Source: Betaproteobacteria bacterium
Lineage (GTDB): Bacteria > Pseudomonadota > Gammaproteobacteria > Burkholderiales > JACQAP01
DNA length: 38,309 nucleotides
Reading direction: 5' to 3'
Assembly: GCA_016194905.1 (NCBI GenBank)
Contig: JACQAP010000025.1
Location: 1 to 38,309 of the forward strand
The notes beneath the pieces were generated by a model that saw only the letters and a program-made list of their open reading frames with translations, did not search any database and had not been told where the DNA came from. Both the position numbers and the translations under genes were made by a program. Of this stretch, positions 9,068 to 18,278 are shown one piece after another; the first letter of the stretch is position 1; each line of letters begins with the position of its first letter.

Positions 9068-10033
9068 ATGAATAGCTTAAGCAAAGACTCTGCAACCTGG
9101 CGGGAAGTCGATGAATCGTCACAGGATCAACGTATCGATAACTATCTGCAAAAAATCCTGAAAGGGGTGCCCAAGAGCCACATTTACCGCATCCTGAGAA
9201 GCGGGGAGGTGAGGGTCAACAGCCGGCGTGTCCAAGCCTCCTACCGGTTGCAGGACGGCGACAAGGTCCGGCTGCCGCCGATACGCACCGGGGTGAAACC
9301 GGCCCGAGCCGGGGCTGTCGCGTCCGGCGCCCTGTTTTCAGACGCCGTCTTGCTCGAGGACGAGGATTTGCTGGTGATCGACAAACCCAGTGGCGTTGCC
9401 GTTCACGGCGGCAGCGGAATCTCGAGCGGTGTCATTGAGCAATTGCGTGCCGCCCGTCCGGGGCTGCGCTTCCTGGAGCTGGTGCACCGGCTGGATCGCG
9501 ATACCTCCGGCGTTCTGATATTGGCGAAGAAGCGCACTGCATTGACCGGATTGCATGCGCAGTTGCGCGATGGCGTCGTGCGCAAGCATTACCTGGCGCT
9601 GGTGTTCGGGGAATGGAAGGATGCAAAGCGCAATGTGAAGGCGGCTTTGCACAAGTACGTCTCCTCTTCAGGGGAGCGCAGGGTGGTCGTCGACGAGGAG
9701 GGCCAGCAGGCGCATACAGTGTTCCGGCTCGTTCGCAATTTTTCCGGCTACAGTCTTCTGGATGCTGAGCTTAAGACGGGGCGAACGCATCAGATCCGGG
9801 TTCATCTGGCCCATATCGGCTATCCGATCGCCGGCGACGACAAATATGGCGATTTCGACGCCAACAAACGATTGGTGAAGCTGGGACTCAAGCGCATGTT
9901 CCTGCATGCCGCGAGCCTGGAATTCAGTCATCCACGCAGTGCGCAGAGGGTGCGTGTCGAAGCGCCGCTCGCTCCCGACCTGGAGCGTTTCCTGCAGTCC
10001 GTACGAGGCGCTGTCGGCGCGAAGGATGCGTGA
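9068..10033 (+). CDS. rluC: 23S rRNA pseudouridine synthase, RluC/RluD family
   Basis: The 321-residue product matches the length of RluC (319). The N-terminal S4 RNA-binding domain is at about 20-70 (QRIDNYLQKILKGVPKSHIYRIL, SGEVRVN). The catalytic motif HRLDRDTSG has its nucleophilic aspartate at about 143, and GRTHQIRVHLAHIGYPIAGDDKYG is the conserved C-terminal block. RluC makes pseudouridines 955, 2504 and 2580 in 23S rRNA. ATG 9068 was chosen over a TTG at 9038. The AAGGA before it is only two or three bases away, which is tight. Being next to rne is typical of proteobacteria and supports RluC over RluD. The stop overlaps the next gene by one base. Confidence 0.92.
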   Translation: MNSLSKDSATWREVDESSQDQRIDNYLQKILKGVPKSHIYRILRSGEVRVNSRRVQASYRLQDGDKVRLPPIRTGVKPARAGAVASGALFSDAVLLEDEDLLVIDKPSGVAVHGGSGISSGVIEQLRAARPGLRFLELVHRLDRDTSGVLILAKKRTALTGLHAQLRDGVVRKHYLALVFGEWKDAKRNVKAALHKYVSSSGERRVVVDEEGQQAHTVFRLVRNFSGYSLLDAELKTGRTHQIRVHLAHIGYPIAGDDKYGDFDANKRLVKLGLKRMFLHAASLEFSHPRSAQRVRVEAPLAPDLERFLQSVRGAVGAKDA

Positions 10034-10689
10034 TGGCTAAACGCTTCGATTTGCTTGTATTTGACTGGGACGGCACGCTGATGGACTCCGCCGCCCATAT
10101 CGCCGCGGCCTTGCAGGGAGCGTTTCGGGATCTCGCCCTTCCCGTGCCGTCCAACGCGGCGGCGCGCCATGTAATCGGGTTGGGCTTGCGGGACGCCATG
10201 ACGTATCTGAATCCAGGATTGGACCGCAATCGCTACGAAGAAGTGGCCGATAGATATCGTGTCCACTTCCTCGCCGGCGATCAGGATGTGGAGCTGTTTC
10301 CGGCCGTGGCCGCCGGTATTCCTGCGTTGAACCTGGAAGGCTATCTGATGGCGGTTGCCACCGGCAAGAGCAGGCGTGGCCTGGATCGGTCGTTGCGGGC
10401 GACCGGGTTGACGCCCTATTTCCACGCCTCGCGCTGCGCCGATGAAGGATTCCCAAAACCGCATCCGGAAATGCTGCAAGCGGTCATGGAAATACTGGGC
10501 ACGGCGCCGGATCGCACACTGATGATCGGGGACACGACGCATGATCTGGAGATGGCGAAGAACGCCGGCGTCGCCGCGGTCGCCGTCAGCTATGGCGCGC
10601 ACATGCTCAGCGATCTGGAGGGCATGAAGCCTCTCGGCTGCGTAGGCAGTTTCGAACAGTTGATGCAATGGCTGAAGCAAAACGGTTGA
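10033..10689 (+). CDS. gph: HAD phosphatase, phosphoglycolate phosphatase-like
   Basis: This 218-residue HAD subfamily IA hydrolase has motif I DWDGTLMDS (nucleophile Asp and acid/base Asp), motif II as ATGKSRRG, and motifs III/IV in KPHPEML and MIGDTTHDLEMAKNAGV. It is likely to remove phosphate from 2-phosphoglycolate or a similar small metabolite; substrate specificity cannot be read from the sequence. Its ATG overlaps the rluC TGA (TGATG), so translation is probably coupled. Its end overlaps the Rieske gene by 22 bases. Confidence 0.85.
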   Translation: MAKRFDLLVFDWDGTLMDSAAHIAAALQGAFRDLALPVPSNAAARHVIGLGLRDAMTYLNPGLDRNRYEEVADRYRVHFLAGDQDVELFPAVAAGIPALNLEGYLMAVATGKSRRGLDRSLRATGLTPYFHASRCADEGFPKPHPEMLQAVMEILGTAPDRTLMIGDTTHDLEMAKNAGVAAVAVSYGAHMLSDLEGMKPLGCVGSFEQLMQWLKQNG

Positions 10690-11033
10690 TCTGCCCGTCG
10701 CAAGACTTGCCGGAGCGCGGCACAGGCGTGCGTTTCAGCGTCGAGACAGCCCAAGGTCCGATACCGGCATTCGTCGTCCGCTATCGCGGCAAGGTACAGG
10801 GCTATCTGAACCGCTGCGCACACGTCCGGGTCGAACTGGACGCACAGCCCGGTGAGTTCTTCGACGTGGCCGGTTTATACTTGGTTTGTTCCACGCACGG
10901 TGCGGCCTATGTTCCGGAAACCGGGTATTGCATCGGCGGACCATGCAAAGGACAGCGTCTGACCAAGCTCGCCGTAGAAGAACACGACGGCAGCGTTTAC
11001 CTACTGGATAGCGAGGATACGGTTCATGTCTGA
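10668..11033 (+). CDS. Rieske [2Fe-2S] protein
   Basis: This 121-residue soluble Rieske domain protein has cluster ligands C50-x-H52 (RCAHVRVELD) and C74-x-x-H77 (CSTHGAAY), with C88 and C93 in the second box (TGYCIGGPC). It resembles the ferredoxin-like Rieske subunits of oxygenases and nitrite reductases rather than the membrane-bound bc1 Rieske protein, because it has no N-terminal anchor. The partner oxidoreductase is not in this window. It sits between gph and sppA with overlaps on both sides, an arrangement I recall from other betaproteobacteria. The physiological role is unknown. Confidence 0.88.
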   Translation: MAEAKRLICPSQDLPERGTGVRFSVETAQGPIPAFVVRYRGKVQGYLNRCAHVRVELDAQPGEFFDVAGLYLVCSTHGAAYVPETGYCIGGPCKGQRLTKLAVEEHDGSVYLLDSEDTVHV

Positions 11034-11982
11034 AATGGAACCCGTCGGCGAAGAGGAAAACTGGGAGCGCCGAGTCATCGAGAAACTGGCCCGTTCGGCT
11101 CTCGACGAGCAACGAAAGTCGCGCAACTGGGGCATTCTCTTCAAGACGTTGACTTTCCTTTATCTGTTCGCTTTGCTTTTCATCGCTGTTGGATGGATGG
11201 GCGGGAGGGAGCCGCTGCCCGGTGACCATACGGCGCTGGTCGAATTGAACGGCGTCATTGCTGCTGATACGCACGCCAACGCCGATGTCATTGCCCAGGG
11301 ACTCCATGATGCTTTCGAGAGCAAGGGCACCAAGGGCGTCATCCTCAGAATCAACAGCCCGGGAGGAAGCCCGGTACAGGCGGGCACCATCAACGGCGAA
11401 ATACACAGGCTGAGGCAAAAATATCCGCAAATACCGCTCTATGCGGTGGTGGAAGACATCTGCGCCTCCGGTGGTTATTACGTTGCAGTGGCAGCGGATC
11501 AGATCTATGTGGATCGCGCCAGCATCGTCGGCTCGATCGGTGTGCTGATGGATGGATTCGGTTTTACAGGGACCATGGAAAAGCTTGGCGTTGAGCGCAG
11601 GTTGTTGACCGCCGGCGAGAATAAAGGCTTCCTCGACCCGTTTTCGCCGATGAATGCCGCGCAGCGGGAGTACGCCCAGAAGATGCTGCGGGAAATCCAC
11701 CAGCAATTTATCGAAGTGGTGCGCCAGGGGCGAGGCAAACGGTTGAAGGAGGGGCCGGATACCTACTCCGGGCTGGTCTGGACCGGGCAGAGAAGCATCG
11801 AACTCGGCCTGGCGGACGCGCTCGGCAGCGTCGACTACGTGGCCCGTGAAATCATCAAGGCGGAAAAGATCGTCGATTTCACACCGCGTGAGAATCTTGC
11901 CGAGCGTTTCGCCAAGCGCTTCGGTGCGGCGTTGGGCGAAGCGCTAATGCGCGTTGCCGGTTCTGCGACGCCGGTTCGCTGA
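11026..11982 (+). CDS. sppA: signal peptide peptidase SppA, short form
   Basis: This 318-residue S49-family serine protease has one transmembrane helix at about 37-57. The Ser/Lys dyad is visible as S148 in CASGGYYVAVAADQI and K200 in GENKGFLDPF; RINSPGGSPVQAG (about 108-120) is the conserved oxyanion-hole region. It is the half-size, single-domain form that works as an oligomer, with the catalytic part in the periplasm degrading leftover signal peptides. It overlaps the Rieske gene by eight bases. At its 3' end it overlaps the convergent methyltransferase gene by 39 bases. Confidence 0.93.
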   Translation: MSEMEPVGEEENWERRVIEKLARSALDEQRKSRNWGILFKTLTFLYLFALLFIAVGWMGGREPLPGDHTALVELNGVIAADTHANADVIAQGLHDAFESKGTKGVILRINSPGGSPVQAGTINGEIHRLRQKYPQIPLYAVVEDICASGGYYVAVAADQIYVDRASIVGSIGVLMDGFGFTGTMEKLGVERRLLTAGENKGFLDPFSPMNAAQREYAQKMLREIHQQFIEVVRQGRGKRLKEGPDTYSGLVWTGQRSIELGLADALGSVDYVAREIIKAEKIVDFTPRENLAERFAKRFGAALGEALMRVAGSATPVR

Positions 11983-12696
11983 ACGCGGGTTTTCCGCCAG
12001 GAGCAGGAATACGGTAGGTCGTTTGTGGAGTTGCGGCGGCGCAGTTCGTCGCCATTCGCCGATGCTTTTCGCCTTTATCTCTTCAGTTACGCTTGTCAGG
12101 TCGATTGCCAGGCTGAGCATGGTCTCGGGCCTGCAATTCGCGGCAATAGCCTTGAACAACGGGTCGTTGCGGTAGGGCGCTTCAATGAAAATCTCCGTCT
12201 GATCGAGCTTGCGCGATCTTTCCTCCAGATCGCGAATGCGTGCGTCGCGTTCCGCGGAAGCTTGCGGCAGATAGCCATTGAAGGCAAAACGCTGGCCATT
12301 CAGGCCGGAGCCCATGAGCGCTAGCACGATGGACGACGGGCCTACCAGCGGCACGACCTGCATGCCGAGCCGATGGGCGCGACTGACGAGATTGGCGCCG
12401 GGATCGGCGATCGCGGGACAGCCGGCCTCCGATAGCAGCCCGACGTCACCGCCCGACTCCAGCCAGCGGGCGAGCCGGTCCAGGTCGTCTGTTTTCGAGT
12501 GCTCGTCCAGCACTTCAAATTCGAGTTCCTGCACCGGCAAACCCAGCGTTTTCAGAAACTGGCGCGCCGATTTCGGATGCTCGACCACAAACCGCCTCAG
12601 AGGCAGCACGGCGCTTCGCACGCGCGCCCCGACCCAATCGTCAGAATTTTCCGGAGCCAGGTCGACAGGGATCAAAAACAATTTTCTATTCTGCAT
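11944..12696 (-). CDS. RsmI-like SAM-dependent methyltransferase
   Basis: This 250-residue protein is of the tetrapyrrole-methylase fold group to which RsmI (16S rRNA C1402 ribose methylation) belongs. Visible are the SAM-binding stretches GGDVGLLSEAGCPAIADPG (about 82-100) and VVPLVGPSSIVLALMGSGL (about 114-132), then FAFNGYLPQ. The N-terminal QNRKLFLIPVDLAPE replaces the usual YIVPTPIGNLADIT of true RsmI, and the fold is shorter, so it is a paralogous subfamily with an uncertain substrate. It lies 27 bases downstream of maf on the same strand and is probably cotranscribed. Confidence 0.8.
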   Translation of the reverse strand: MQNRKLFLIPVDLAPENSDDWVGARVRSAVLPLRRFVVEHPKSARQFLKTLGLPVQELEFEVLDEHSKTDDLDRLARWLESGGDVGLLSEAGCPAIADPGANLVSRAHRLGMQVVPLVGPSSIVLALMGSGLNGQRFAFNGYLPQASAERDARIRDLEERSRKLDQTEIFIEAPYRNDPLFKAIAANCRPETMLSLAIDLTSVTEEIKAKSIGEWRRTAPPQLHKRPTVFLLLAENPRSANRRRRTGNAH

Positions 12697-12723
12697 GTCA
12701 TTCCGGAGAAGCCATTGCGCGCA

Positions 12724-13320
12724 TTATGGAACTGATACGTTCTCGTTCCTGAGCATTTCGGACAGAGCGATCAATGGCAGGCCGATTAATGCCGTGGGAT
12801 CCGAAGACTGGATACTGTCGACCAGCGATATTCCAAGACCTTCAGCCTTGGCGCCGCCGGCGCAATCATAGGCGGGCTCCGCCAGCAGGTAACGTTCGAT
12901 TTCGCAATCGCTGATTTTTCGAAACCTGACTTCGGTGGGCACCAGCTTTGTCTGCGTTCGCCCGCTGGCGGTATTCACCAGCGCGATTGCGGTTATGAAG
13001 CTGACCGACTTTCCACTGGAGTGTCGCAACTGCCGAACCGCGCCGGCGTGATCTACGGGTTTGTCCAGCCGCACGCCTTCGCAGAACGCAACCTGGTCGG
13101 AACCGATGATCAGTGAGCGCGGAAATCGGGAGTGTGCCGCCTGGGCTTTGGCCAGTGCCAGCCGCCCGGCGGTAATTGCCGCTGCCTCCCCGGAACGCGG
13201 CGTTTCATCCACGTCTGGCGAGACGATTTTGAACGGCAGTTTCAACCTTTCGAGCAGCTCGCGGCGATAACGCGACGTTGATGCGAGAACCAGTGTTAGG
13301 CCACTGTTTGTTGAAGACAT
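12724..13320 (-). CDS. yceF: Maf-like nucleotide pyrophosphatase, YceF type
   Basis: The 198-residue Maf/HAM1-fold protein starts in SGLTLVLASTSRYRRELLERL (SxxR substrate loop) and has SPDVDETP and the IIGSDQVAF motif with the catalytic aspartate. The FRKISDCEIERYL block and the context beside yceD-rpmF favour the YceF subgroup, which hydrolyses 7-methyl-GTP. The enzyme removes modified nucleotides from the cytoplasmic pool. No ribosome binding site is visible ahead of the ATG. It is divergent from yceD, with 44 bases between the starts. Confidence 0.9.
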   Translation of the reverse strand: MSSTNSGLTLVLASTSRYRRELLERLKLPFKIVSPDVDETPRSGEAAAITAGRLALAKAQAAHSRFPRSLIIGSDQVAFCEGVRLDKPVDHAGAVRQLRHSSGKSVSFITAIALVNTASGRTQTKLVPTEVRFRKISDCEIERYLLAEPAYDCAGGAKAEGLGISLVDSIQSSDPTALIGLPLIALSEMLRNENVSVP

Positions 13321-13326
13321 TTTGTT

Positions 13327-13355
13327 TTGACAGAGTAATCCAAAACCACTATTAT
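13327..13355 (+). promoter_or_regulatory. strong sigma-70 promoter of yceD-rpmF-fab operon
   Basis: A perfect -35 TTGACA (13327-13332), a 17-base spacer and a -10 TATTAT (13350-13355) are seen. Transcription should start at about 13361-13363, only two to four bases before the yceD ATG at 13365. Confidence 0.85.
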
Positions 13356-13364
13356 GCGCGGCCT

Positions 13365-13862
13365 ATGTGGGATCGGGTCGTTGTCGACAGCGAGGAATTC
13401 GCGCGCGATGCAAGTGAACTGCGCGGAACAGTGGCGATTGCCGACCTGCCGCGGTTGCGCGATGTGTTATTCGACCAGTCCGGCGAAATTACGTACAGCC
13501 TGACTGGGGCAGTGAACAAGGACGGCATTGCGTCATTGCGGCTCGGTATTGTCGCCGAGCTTCTGATGACCTGCCAACGCTGCCTGGGCCCGGTAAAATT
13601 CAGCCTGAAGTCGGCTCTCAATTTCGAACTGGTTCCCGAGGCCCAGGCGCTCGGTGATCCGGCGGAAGAGTCGGGCGAGGCGGAACGGATTCATGCTGAC
13701 GCCAAGCTGGATGTGGCTGCGTTTGTCGAAGATGAAGCCATCCTTTGTCTGCCGATGGTTGCGGGACATCAGCCCGGCGAGTGTTCTTTGCCCATTTTGA
13801 GAGGGGGCGAGAGCGGGAAGAAGTCGCCCTTCAGTTCGCTGGCCGTGCTGAAGCGGCAGTAA
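13365..13862 (+). CDS. yceD: YceD family 23S rRNA accumulation protein (DUF177)
   Basis: I chose ATG 13365 ([21 protein letters not shown]), giving 165 residues, since family members begin this way and the frame upstream crosses the promoter. The [10 protein letters not shown] motif (two cysteines, about 65-68) and the C-terminal LCLPMVAGH are typical. DUF177 proteins are encoded before rpmF in many bacteria and are linked to 23S rRNA accumulation. No Shine-Dalgarno sequence precedes the ATG, which fits a near-leaderless transcript. It heads the operon. Confidence 0.88.
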   Translation: MWDRVVVDSEEFARDASELRGTVAIADLPRLRDVLFDQSGEITYSLTGAVNKDGIASLRLGIVAELLMTCQRCLGPVKFSLKSALNFELVPEAQALGDPAEESGEAERIHADAKLDVAAFVEDEAILCLPMVAGHQPGECSLPILRGGESGKKSPFSSLAVLKRQ

Positions 13863-13888
13863 ACAGATTCGAACTTAAGGAGCAAGTC

Positions 13889-14068
13889 ATGGCAGTCCAG
13901 CAAAACAAGAAATCGGCGTCCAAGCGCGGCATGCACCGGTCGCATGATTTCCTGACTAATCCGCCGCTGGCGGTGGAACCGACAACCGGCGAAACGCACC
14001 TGCGTCACCACATCAGCCCGAACGGTTTTTATCGCGGCAAGAAGGTCGTCAAGACCAAGGGCGAATAA
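13889..14068 (+). CDS. rpmF: 50S ribosomal protein L32
   Basis: The 59-residue protein [20 protein letters not shown] has the expected basic N-terminus, [19 protein letters not shown] and a GFYRGKKVV tail. It is the cysteine-free, zinc-independent form of bL32. The start has an excellent TAAGGAG (13876-13882) six bases upstream. Placement between yceD and plsX couples ribosome and lipid synthesis genes, as in E. coli. The 126 bases to plsX hold no clear promoter. Confidence 0.97.
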   Translation: MAVQQNKKSASKRGMHRSHDFLTNPPLAVEPTTGETHLRHHISPNGFYRGKKVVKTKGE

Positions 14069-14194
14069 CAACTCGCCGGCTTTTGGCTGCCCAATGGCGC
14101 AGCTCAAAGGCATGACCCGACTCCCGCCGCCGCTCGCGCTTCACGGGCATATCGGAGTTATAAGCGCGTACACAACGCATGCGATACGGGGTTC

Positions 14195-15235
14195 GTGCGT
14201 GGTGAACCGGTCCAAATCACGTTGATTACCGTAGCCATAGACTGCATGGGTGGCGATCATGGCGCGCACGTGACGGTTCCTGCTGCCATGTCGTTTGTCG
14301 ACGAGATCGAGGACGCTCGAGTCCTCCTTGTCGGTTTGCCGGAAGTCGTCGAATCCGAGCTCAAGCGACAAGGCGCCCGCACTGGCGACCGAATCCATAT
14401 CAGACCAGCGCCCGAAGTCGTTGCAATGGATGAAGCGCCCGCATCTGCATTGCGCGGCAAGCGCGAGTCTTCGATGCGTATCGCCATTGATGCGGTGAAG
14501 AACCAGGATGCCCACGCCTGTGTCAGCGCCGGCAATACCGGCGCCTTGATGGCGATCTCGCGCTTTGTGTTAAAGATGCTGCCCGGCATCGAACGTCCTG
14601 CAATCGCTTCTTTCCTGCCTACTCTGCGCGGCCACACCTGCGTACTTGATCTGGGCGCAAATGTCGATTGCACGGCCGACCATCTGCTTCAGTTCGCGGT
14701 GATGGGGTCGTCCCTGATCAGCGCGGTCGATCATATCGATAGACCTTCCGTCGGATTGCTCAATATCGGGCAAGAGGACATCAAGGGCAACGAAGTCGTC
14801 AAACAGGCCGCCGAGCTGCTGCGCAACAGCGGACTCAACTTCTACGGCAACTTAGAAGGCACGGATATCTACAAAGGAACAACAGATGTGATCGTGTGCG
14901 ACGGTTTTGTCGGCAATGTCGCGCTCAAGACTTCCGAAGGACTGGCGCAGATGCTTGCCGCCTACCTTCGCGAAGAATTCGGACGCAACCTGTTCACGCG
15001 AATCTCTGGGGCGATGGCATTGCCGGTCATCAACGCCTTTCGCCGGCGCGTCGATCACAGGCGATACAATGGCGCCAGCCTGCTGGGTCTGAAAGGCATC
15101 GTGGTAAAGAGTCACGGCTCGGCCGACAGCTTCGGTTTCCGTTTCGCAATCCAGCGGGCCTACGAGGAAGCGCGACACGACATCCTTCGCGGCATCAGTG
15201 ATCGCATGTCCACCATTAATCAGAAAGCGGCGTGA
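14195..15235 (+). CDS. plsX: phosphate acyltransferase PlsX
   Basis: PlsX makes acyl-phosphate from acyl-ACP for the first step of phospholipid synthesis. The family signature IAIDxMGGDxG appears as [31 protein letters not shown] and [32 protein letters not shown] are also conserved. The start is uncertain. GTG 14195 gives 346 residues, while TTG 14222 ([10 protein letters not shown]) matches the normal N-terminus better and gives 337; neither has a good ribosome binding site. Its TGA overlaps the fabH ATG (TGATG). Confidence 0.95.
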   Translation: MRGEPVQITLITVAIDCMGGDHGAHVTVPAAMSFVDEIEDARVLLVGLPEVVESELKRQGARTGDRIHIRPAPEVVAMDEAPASALRGKRESSMRIAIDAVKNQDAHACVSAGNTGALMAISRFVLKMLPGIERPAIASFLPTLRGHTCVLDLGANVDCTADHLLQFAVMGSSLISAVDHIDRPSVGLLNIGQEDIKGNEVVKQAAELLRNSGLNFYGNLEGTDIYKGTTDVIVCDGFVGNVALKTSEGLAQMLAAYLREEFGRNLFTRISGAMALPVINAFRRRVDHRRYNGASLLGLKGIVVKSHGSADSFGFRFAIQRAYEEARHDILRGISDRMSTINQKAA

Positions 15236-16191
15236 TGTTCTCGCGCATAATCGGCACCGGAAGCTACCTTCCGGAAAAAGTAGTGACCAACGACGATCTG
15301 GCGCGCACGGTCGATACTTCCGATGAGTGGATTCGAACCCGCACCGGCATCCGCAGCCGGCATGTTGCCGCTGAAGGACAACTGGCGAGCGATCTAGCAT
15401 TGCCTGCGGCGCAAAGAGCCCTGCAATCGGCAGGAGTGGGGGCCGGAGACATCGATCTCATCATCGTTGCCACTACGACACCGGACATCATATTTCCGAG
15501 CACCGCATGCATTCTGCAATCGAAGCTGGGTGTTGCCGGTTGTGCGGCTTTTGACGTGCAGGCCGTCTGCAGTGGATTTGTCTATGCACTTACGATCGCT
15601 GATCTATTCATCCGTTCCGGACAGGCCAAACATGCCCTGGTGGTTGGGACGGAGGTGTACTCGCGCATCCTCGACTGGAACGATCGCGGCACTTGCGTCT
15701 TGTTCGGTGACGGCGCAGGTGCGGTAGTCGTTGCCGCGAGCGAAAAGCCCGGAATTATTGCTTCCAAGCTGCATGCTGATGGCAGTTACAAGGAAACGCT
15801 GTGTGTGCCCGGCAGCGTGAACGGTGGGAAGGTGTGGGGTTCGCCGTTCGTACACATGGATGGCGGTGCCGTATTCAAATTTGCGGTGCGCGTATTCGAA
15901 GAAGGAGCCAACGAAGTGCTGGAGGCCGCCGGCTTGACGGTGTCGGATCTTGATTGGTTCATTCCGCATCAAGCCAACTTCAGAATCATGGAGGCGACGG
16001 CGAAAAAACTTGGCCTGCCAAAAGAAAAGCTGATCGCTACGGTTCACCATCACGGAAATACTTCGGCAGCATCCATTCCGCTCGCGCTGGACGAGGCGGT
16101 GAAGGACGGCCGCATTCATCCTGGACAGACGCTGTTGCTGGAAGGCGTGGGCGGAGGCTTCACTTGGGGCGCAGTACTGCTACGCTGGTAG
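15235..16191 (+). CDS. fabH: beta-ketoacyl-ACP synthase III
   Basis: The 318-residue enzyme condenses acetyl-CoA with malonyl-ACP to begin fatty acid synthesis. The catalytic triad is visible at nearly E. coli positions: C112 in VQAVCSGF, H245 in [11 protein letters not shown] and N275 in [10 protein letters not shown]. The C-terminal [15 protein letters not shown] is standard. The ATG shares one base with the plsX stop, indicating translational coupling. Confidence 0.97.
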   Translation: MFSRIIGTGSYLPEKVVTNDDLARTVDTSDEWIRTRTGIRSRHVAAEGQLASDLALPAAQRALQSAGVGAGDIDLIIVATTTPDIIFPSTACILQSKLGVAGCAAFDVQAVCSGFVYALTIADLFIRSGQAKHALVVGTEVYSRILDWNDRGTCVLFGDGAGAVVVAASEKPGIIASKLHADGSYKETLCVPGSVNGGKVWGSPFVHMDGGAVFKFAVRVFEEGANEVLEAAGLTVSDLDWFIPHQANFRIMEATAKKLGLPKEKLIATVHHHGNTSAASIPLALDEAVKDGRIHPGQTLLLEGVGGGFTWGAVLLRW

Positions 16192-16201
16192 GCGAGATGC
16201 C

Positions 16202-17134
16202 ATGAAAATTGCGTTCGTTTTCCCGGGGCAAGGCTCGCAATCGGTGGGCATGATGAAGTCTTTCGCCCAACTACCCTGCGTGCGCGATACATTTTCGGAA
16301 GCGTCCGACGCAATCGGCCAGGACATGTGGAAGCTCGTGGAGGAGGGGCCGGCAGACGAACTCAATCTGACCATCAATACACAGCCGGCAATGTTGACGG
16401 CTGGCGTTGCGCTTCATCGCGCTTGGAACGCAGAGAAGGGGACTAGGCCTGCGATATCTGCCGGACATAGCCTGGGCGAATACAGTGCCCTGGTTGCAGG
16501 CGGCGCGATCGATTTTGCCGACGCGGTGAAGCTCGTGCGTTTTCGCGCACAGGCCATGCAGGAGGCAGTGCCCGCGGGCGTCGGCGCGATGGCGGCGATA
16601 CTGGGGCTCGAAGATGACGTGGTGCGGGCGGCCTGCCAGGAGGCCGCCCGCGCGAACGAAGTCGTCGAAGCGGCCAATTTCAATTCTCCGGCCCAGGTCG
16701 TGATTGCCGGAAACAAAGCTGCGGTAGAACGCGCGATGGAAGTTGCCAAAGGCAAAGGGGCGAAACGCGCGGTCATGCTTCCGATGAGCGTGCCTTCGCA
16801 TTGCAGCCTGATGCGATCGGCTGCCGAGCGCATGCACCAGCGGCTCGTGGCGATAAAGATCGGAATTTCCAACGTCCCGGTCCTGCATAACGCGGACGTC
16901 AAGAGCGCAGGCTCGGCCGATGCTGTTCGCGACGCTCTGGTGCGTCAGCTGTATCAGCCTGTGCGTTGGGTAGATACTGTGCGCGCAATCGTATCGGCCG
17001 GGGCGACTCATATCGTCGAATGCGGGCCCGGCAAAGTGCTCGCAGGGCTGAACAAGCGGATTGCGCCGGAAACGCCGGACTTTTCGTTCGACGGCATGCC
17101 CGCTTTCAGAGAAGCTTTGGCTGCGTTGAAGTAA
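16202..17134 (+). CDS. fabD: malonyl-CoA:ACP transacylase
   Basis: The 310-residue enzyme loads malonate onto ACP. The N-terminal FVFPGQGSQSVGM, nucleophile S90 in AGHSLGEYSAL, H200 in SVPSHCSLM and the GPGKVLAGLNKRI block are all present. It starts ten bases after fabH. Its TAA overlaps an in-frame ATG candidate of fabG. Confidence 0.97.
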   Translation: MKIAFVFPGQGSQSVGMMKSFAQLPCVRDTFSEASDAIGQDMWKLVEEGPADELNLTINTQPAMLTAGVALHRAWNAEKGTRPAISAGHSLGEYSALVAGGAIDFADAVKLVRFRAQAMQEAVPAGVGAMAAILGLEDDVVRAACQEAARANEVVEAANFNSPAQVVIAGNKAAVERAMEVAKGKGAKRAVMLPMSVPSHCSLMRSAAERMHQRLVAIKIGISNVPVLHNADVKSAGSADAVRDALVRQLYQPVRWVDTVRAIVSAGATHIVECGPGKVLAGLNKRIAPETPDFSFDGMPAFREALAALK

Positions 17135-17145
17135 TGGGAGGATCG

Positions 17146-17886
17146 ATGCTGGCGGGAAAAGTCGCGCTGGTGACCGGAGCCAGCAGGGGTATAGGACAGG
17201 CCATTGCCGTGACTCTGGGCAAGGCGGGCGCAACGGTCGCGGGCACTGCCACGAGCGACGCCGGCGCGGCAGGGATATCGGAATACCTTCGCAGCGAAGG
17301 CGTGAAAGGGGCTGGATTCAAGCTCAATGTGAACGATCCCGTGGAGACGGAAGCCGTTCTTGGCAAGATCGAATCCGAGTATGGTTCCGTGGCTATTCTG
17401 GTAAACAATGCCGGCATCACGAGAGACAACCTGCTTTTGCGCATGAAGGACACTGAATGGGACGAGATCATGGATACCAATCTGAAGTCGGTATTCCGGT
17501 TGAGTAAGCTCGTCATACGATCGATGATGAAGGCGCGCTTCGGGCGCATCATCAACATTACGTCGGTCGTCGGATCCATGGGCAATGCCGGTCAAGTCAA
17601 CTACGCCGCGGCCAAAGCCGGCGTCGTCGGTTTCAGCAAGTCTTTGGCGAAAGAAGTTGGTAGTCGTAACATCACGGTAAACTGTATTGCGCCGGGATTC
17701 ATAGATACTGACATGACGCGCGGATTGCCCGACGACCAGAAAACTGCGTTGCTCGCGCATATTCCGCTTGGCCGTTTCGGGCAGGTCGAGGAGATCGCTG
17801 CGGCTGCAGCTTTTCTGGCTTCGGAAGGAGCCGCCTATGTCACTGGAAACACGTTGCACGTCAACGGCGGCATGTACATGGACTGA
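17146..17886 (+). CDS. fabG: 3-oxoacyl-ACP reductase
   Basis: This 246-residue short-chain dehydrogenase reduces 3-oxoacyl-ACP with NADPH. The nucleotide-binding TGASRGIG starts at residue 10, NNAG is at 87-90, and the catalytic S140, Y153 and K157 lie in NITSVVGSMGNAGQVNYAAAK. I chose ATG 17146 (MLAGKVALVTG) because GGGAGGA stands four bases upstream and family members begin here. An ATG at 17134 overlapping the fabD stop would add MGGS. Confidence 0.96.
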   Translation: MLAGKVALVTGASRGIGQAIAVTLGKAGATVAGTATSDAGAAGISEYLRSEGVKGAGFKLNVNDPVETEAVLGKIESEYGSVAILVNNAGITRDNLLLRMKDTEWDEIMDTNLKSVFRLSKLVIRSMMKARFGRIINITSVVGSMGNAGQVNYAAAKAGVVGFSKSLAKEVGSRNITVNCIAPGFIDTDMTRGLPDDQKTALLAHIPLGRFGQVEEIAAAAAFLASEGAAYVTGNTLHVNGGMYMD

Positions 17887-17906
17887 TGCCGGAGGGCATG
17901 CAATTT

Positions 17907-17915
17907 TGGTAGAAT
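17907..17915 (+). promoter_or_regulatory. candidate extended -10 promoter for acpP
   Basis: TGG followed by TAGAAT forms an extended -10 element (TGnTAnAAT type) 93 bases before the acpP start. The -35 region at 17 bp spacing is poor, as is usual for extended -10 promoters. An internal promoter here would explain the high ACP dose relative to the other fab genes. This is inferred from sequence only. Confidence 0.5.
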
Positions 17916-18007
17916 GTGGCGCGTGTTTTTGTTCCAGGCGGCTCTAATCAAGAGACGGCGTGGACAGTCACGCAATAGAATCTTCAAGTAAAAGGGAAGG
18001 GACATTA

Positions 18008-18244
18008 ATGGAATCCGTAGAACAGCGCGTCAAGAAGATTGTTGCCGAACAGCTGGGCGTGAACGAGGCAGACGTCAAGATCGAATCGACGTTTGTCGAT
18101 GACCTCGGAGCCGATTCCCTCGACACCGTGGAACTGGTGATGGCACTTGAAGAAGAATTCGAGTGCGAGATCCCCGATGAGGAAGCGGAAAAGATTACTT
18201 CCGTCCAGCAAGCGATCGACTACATTAAGGCGCACCTAAACTGA
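18008..18244 (+). CDS. acpP: acyl carrier protein
   Basis: The 78-residue acidic protein [18 protein letters not shown] has the phosphopantetheine attachment S37 in [19 protein letters not shown]. It carries growing acyl chains for the Fab enzymes around it. The start is set by the purine-rich AAGGGAAGGGA upstream. It is separated from fabG by 121 bases that contain a candidate promoter. Confidence 0.98.
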   Translation: MESVEQRVKKIVAEQLGVNEADVKIESTFVDDLGADSLDTVELVMALEEEFECEIPDEEAEKITSVQQAIDYIKAHLN

Positions 18245-18278
18245 CCACACCCTTTCCCTTTTCCTCCCTGGAGTTGCG

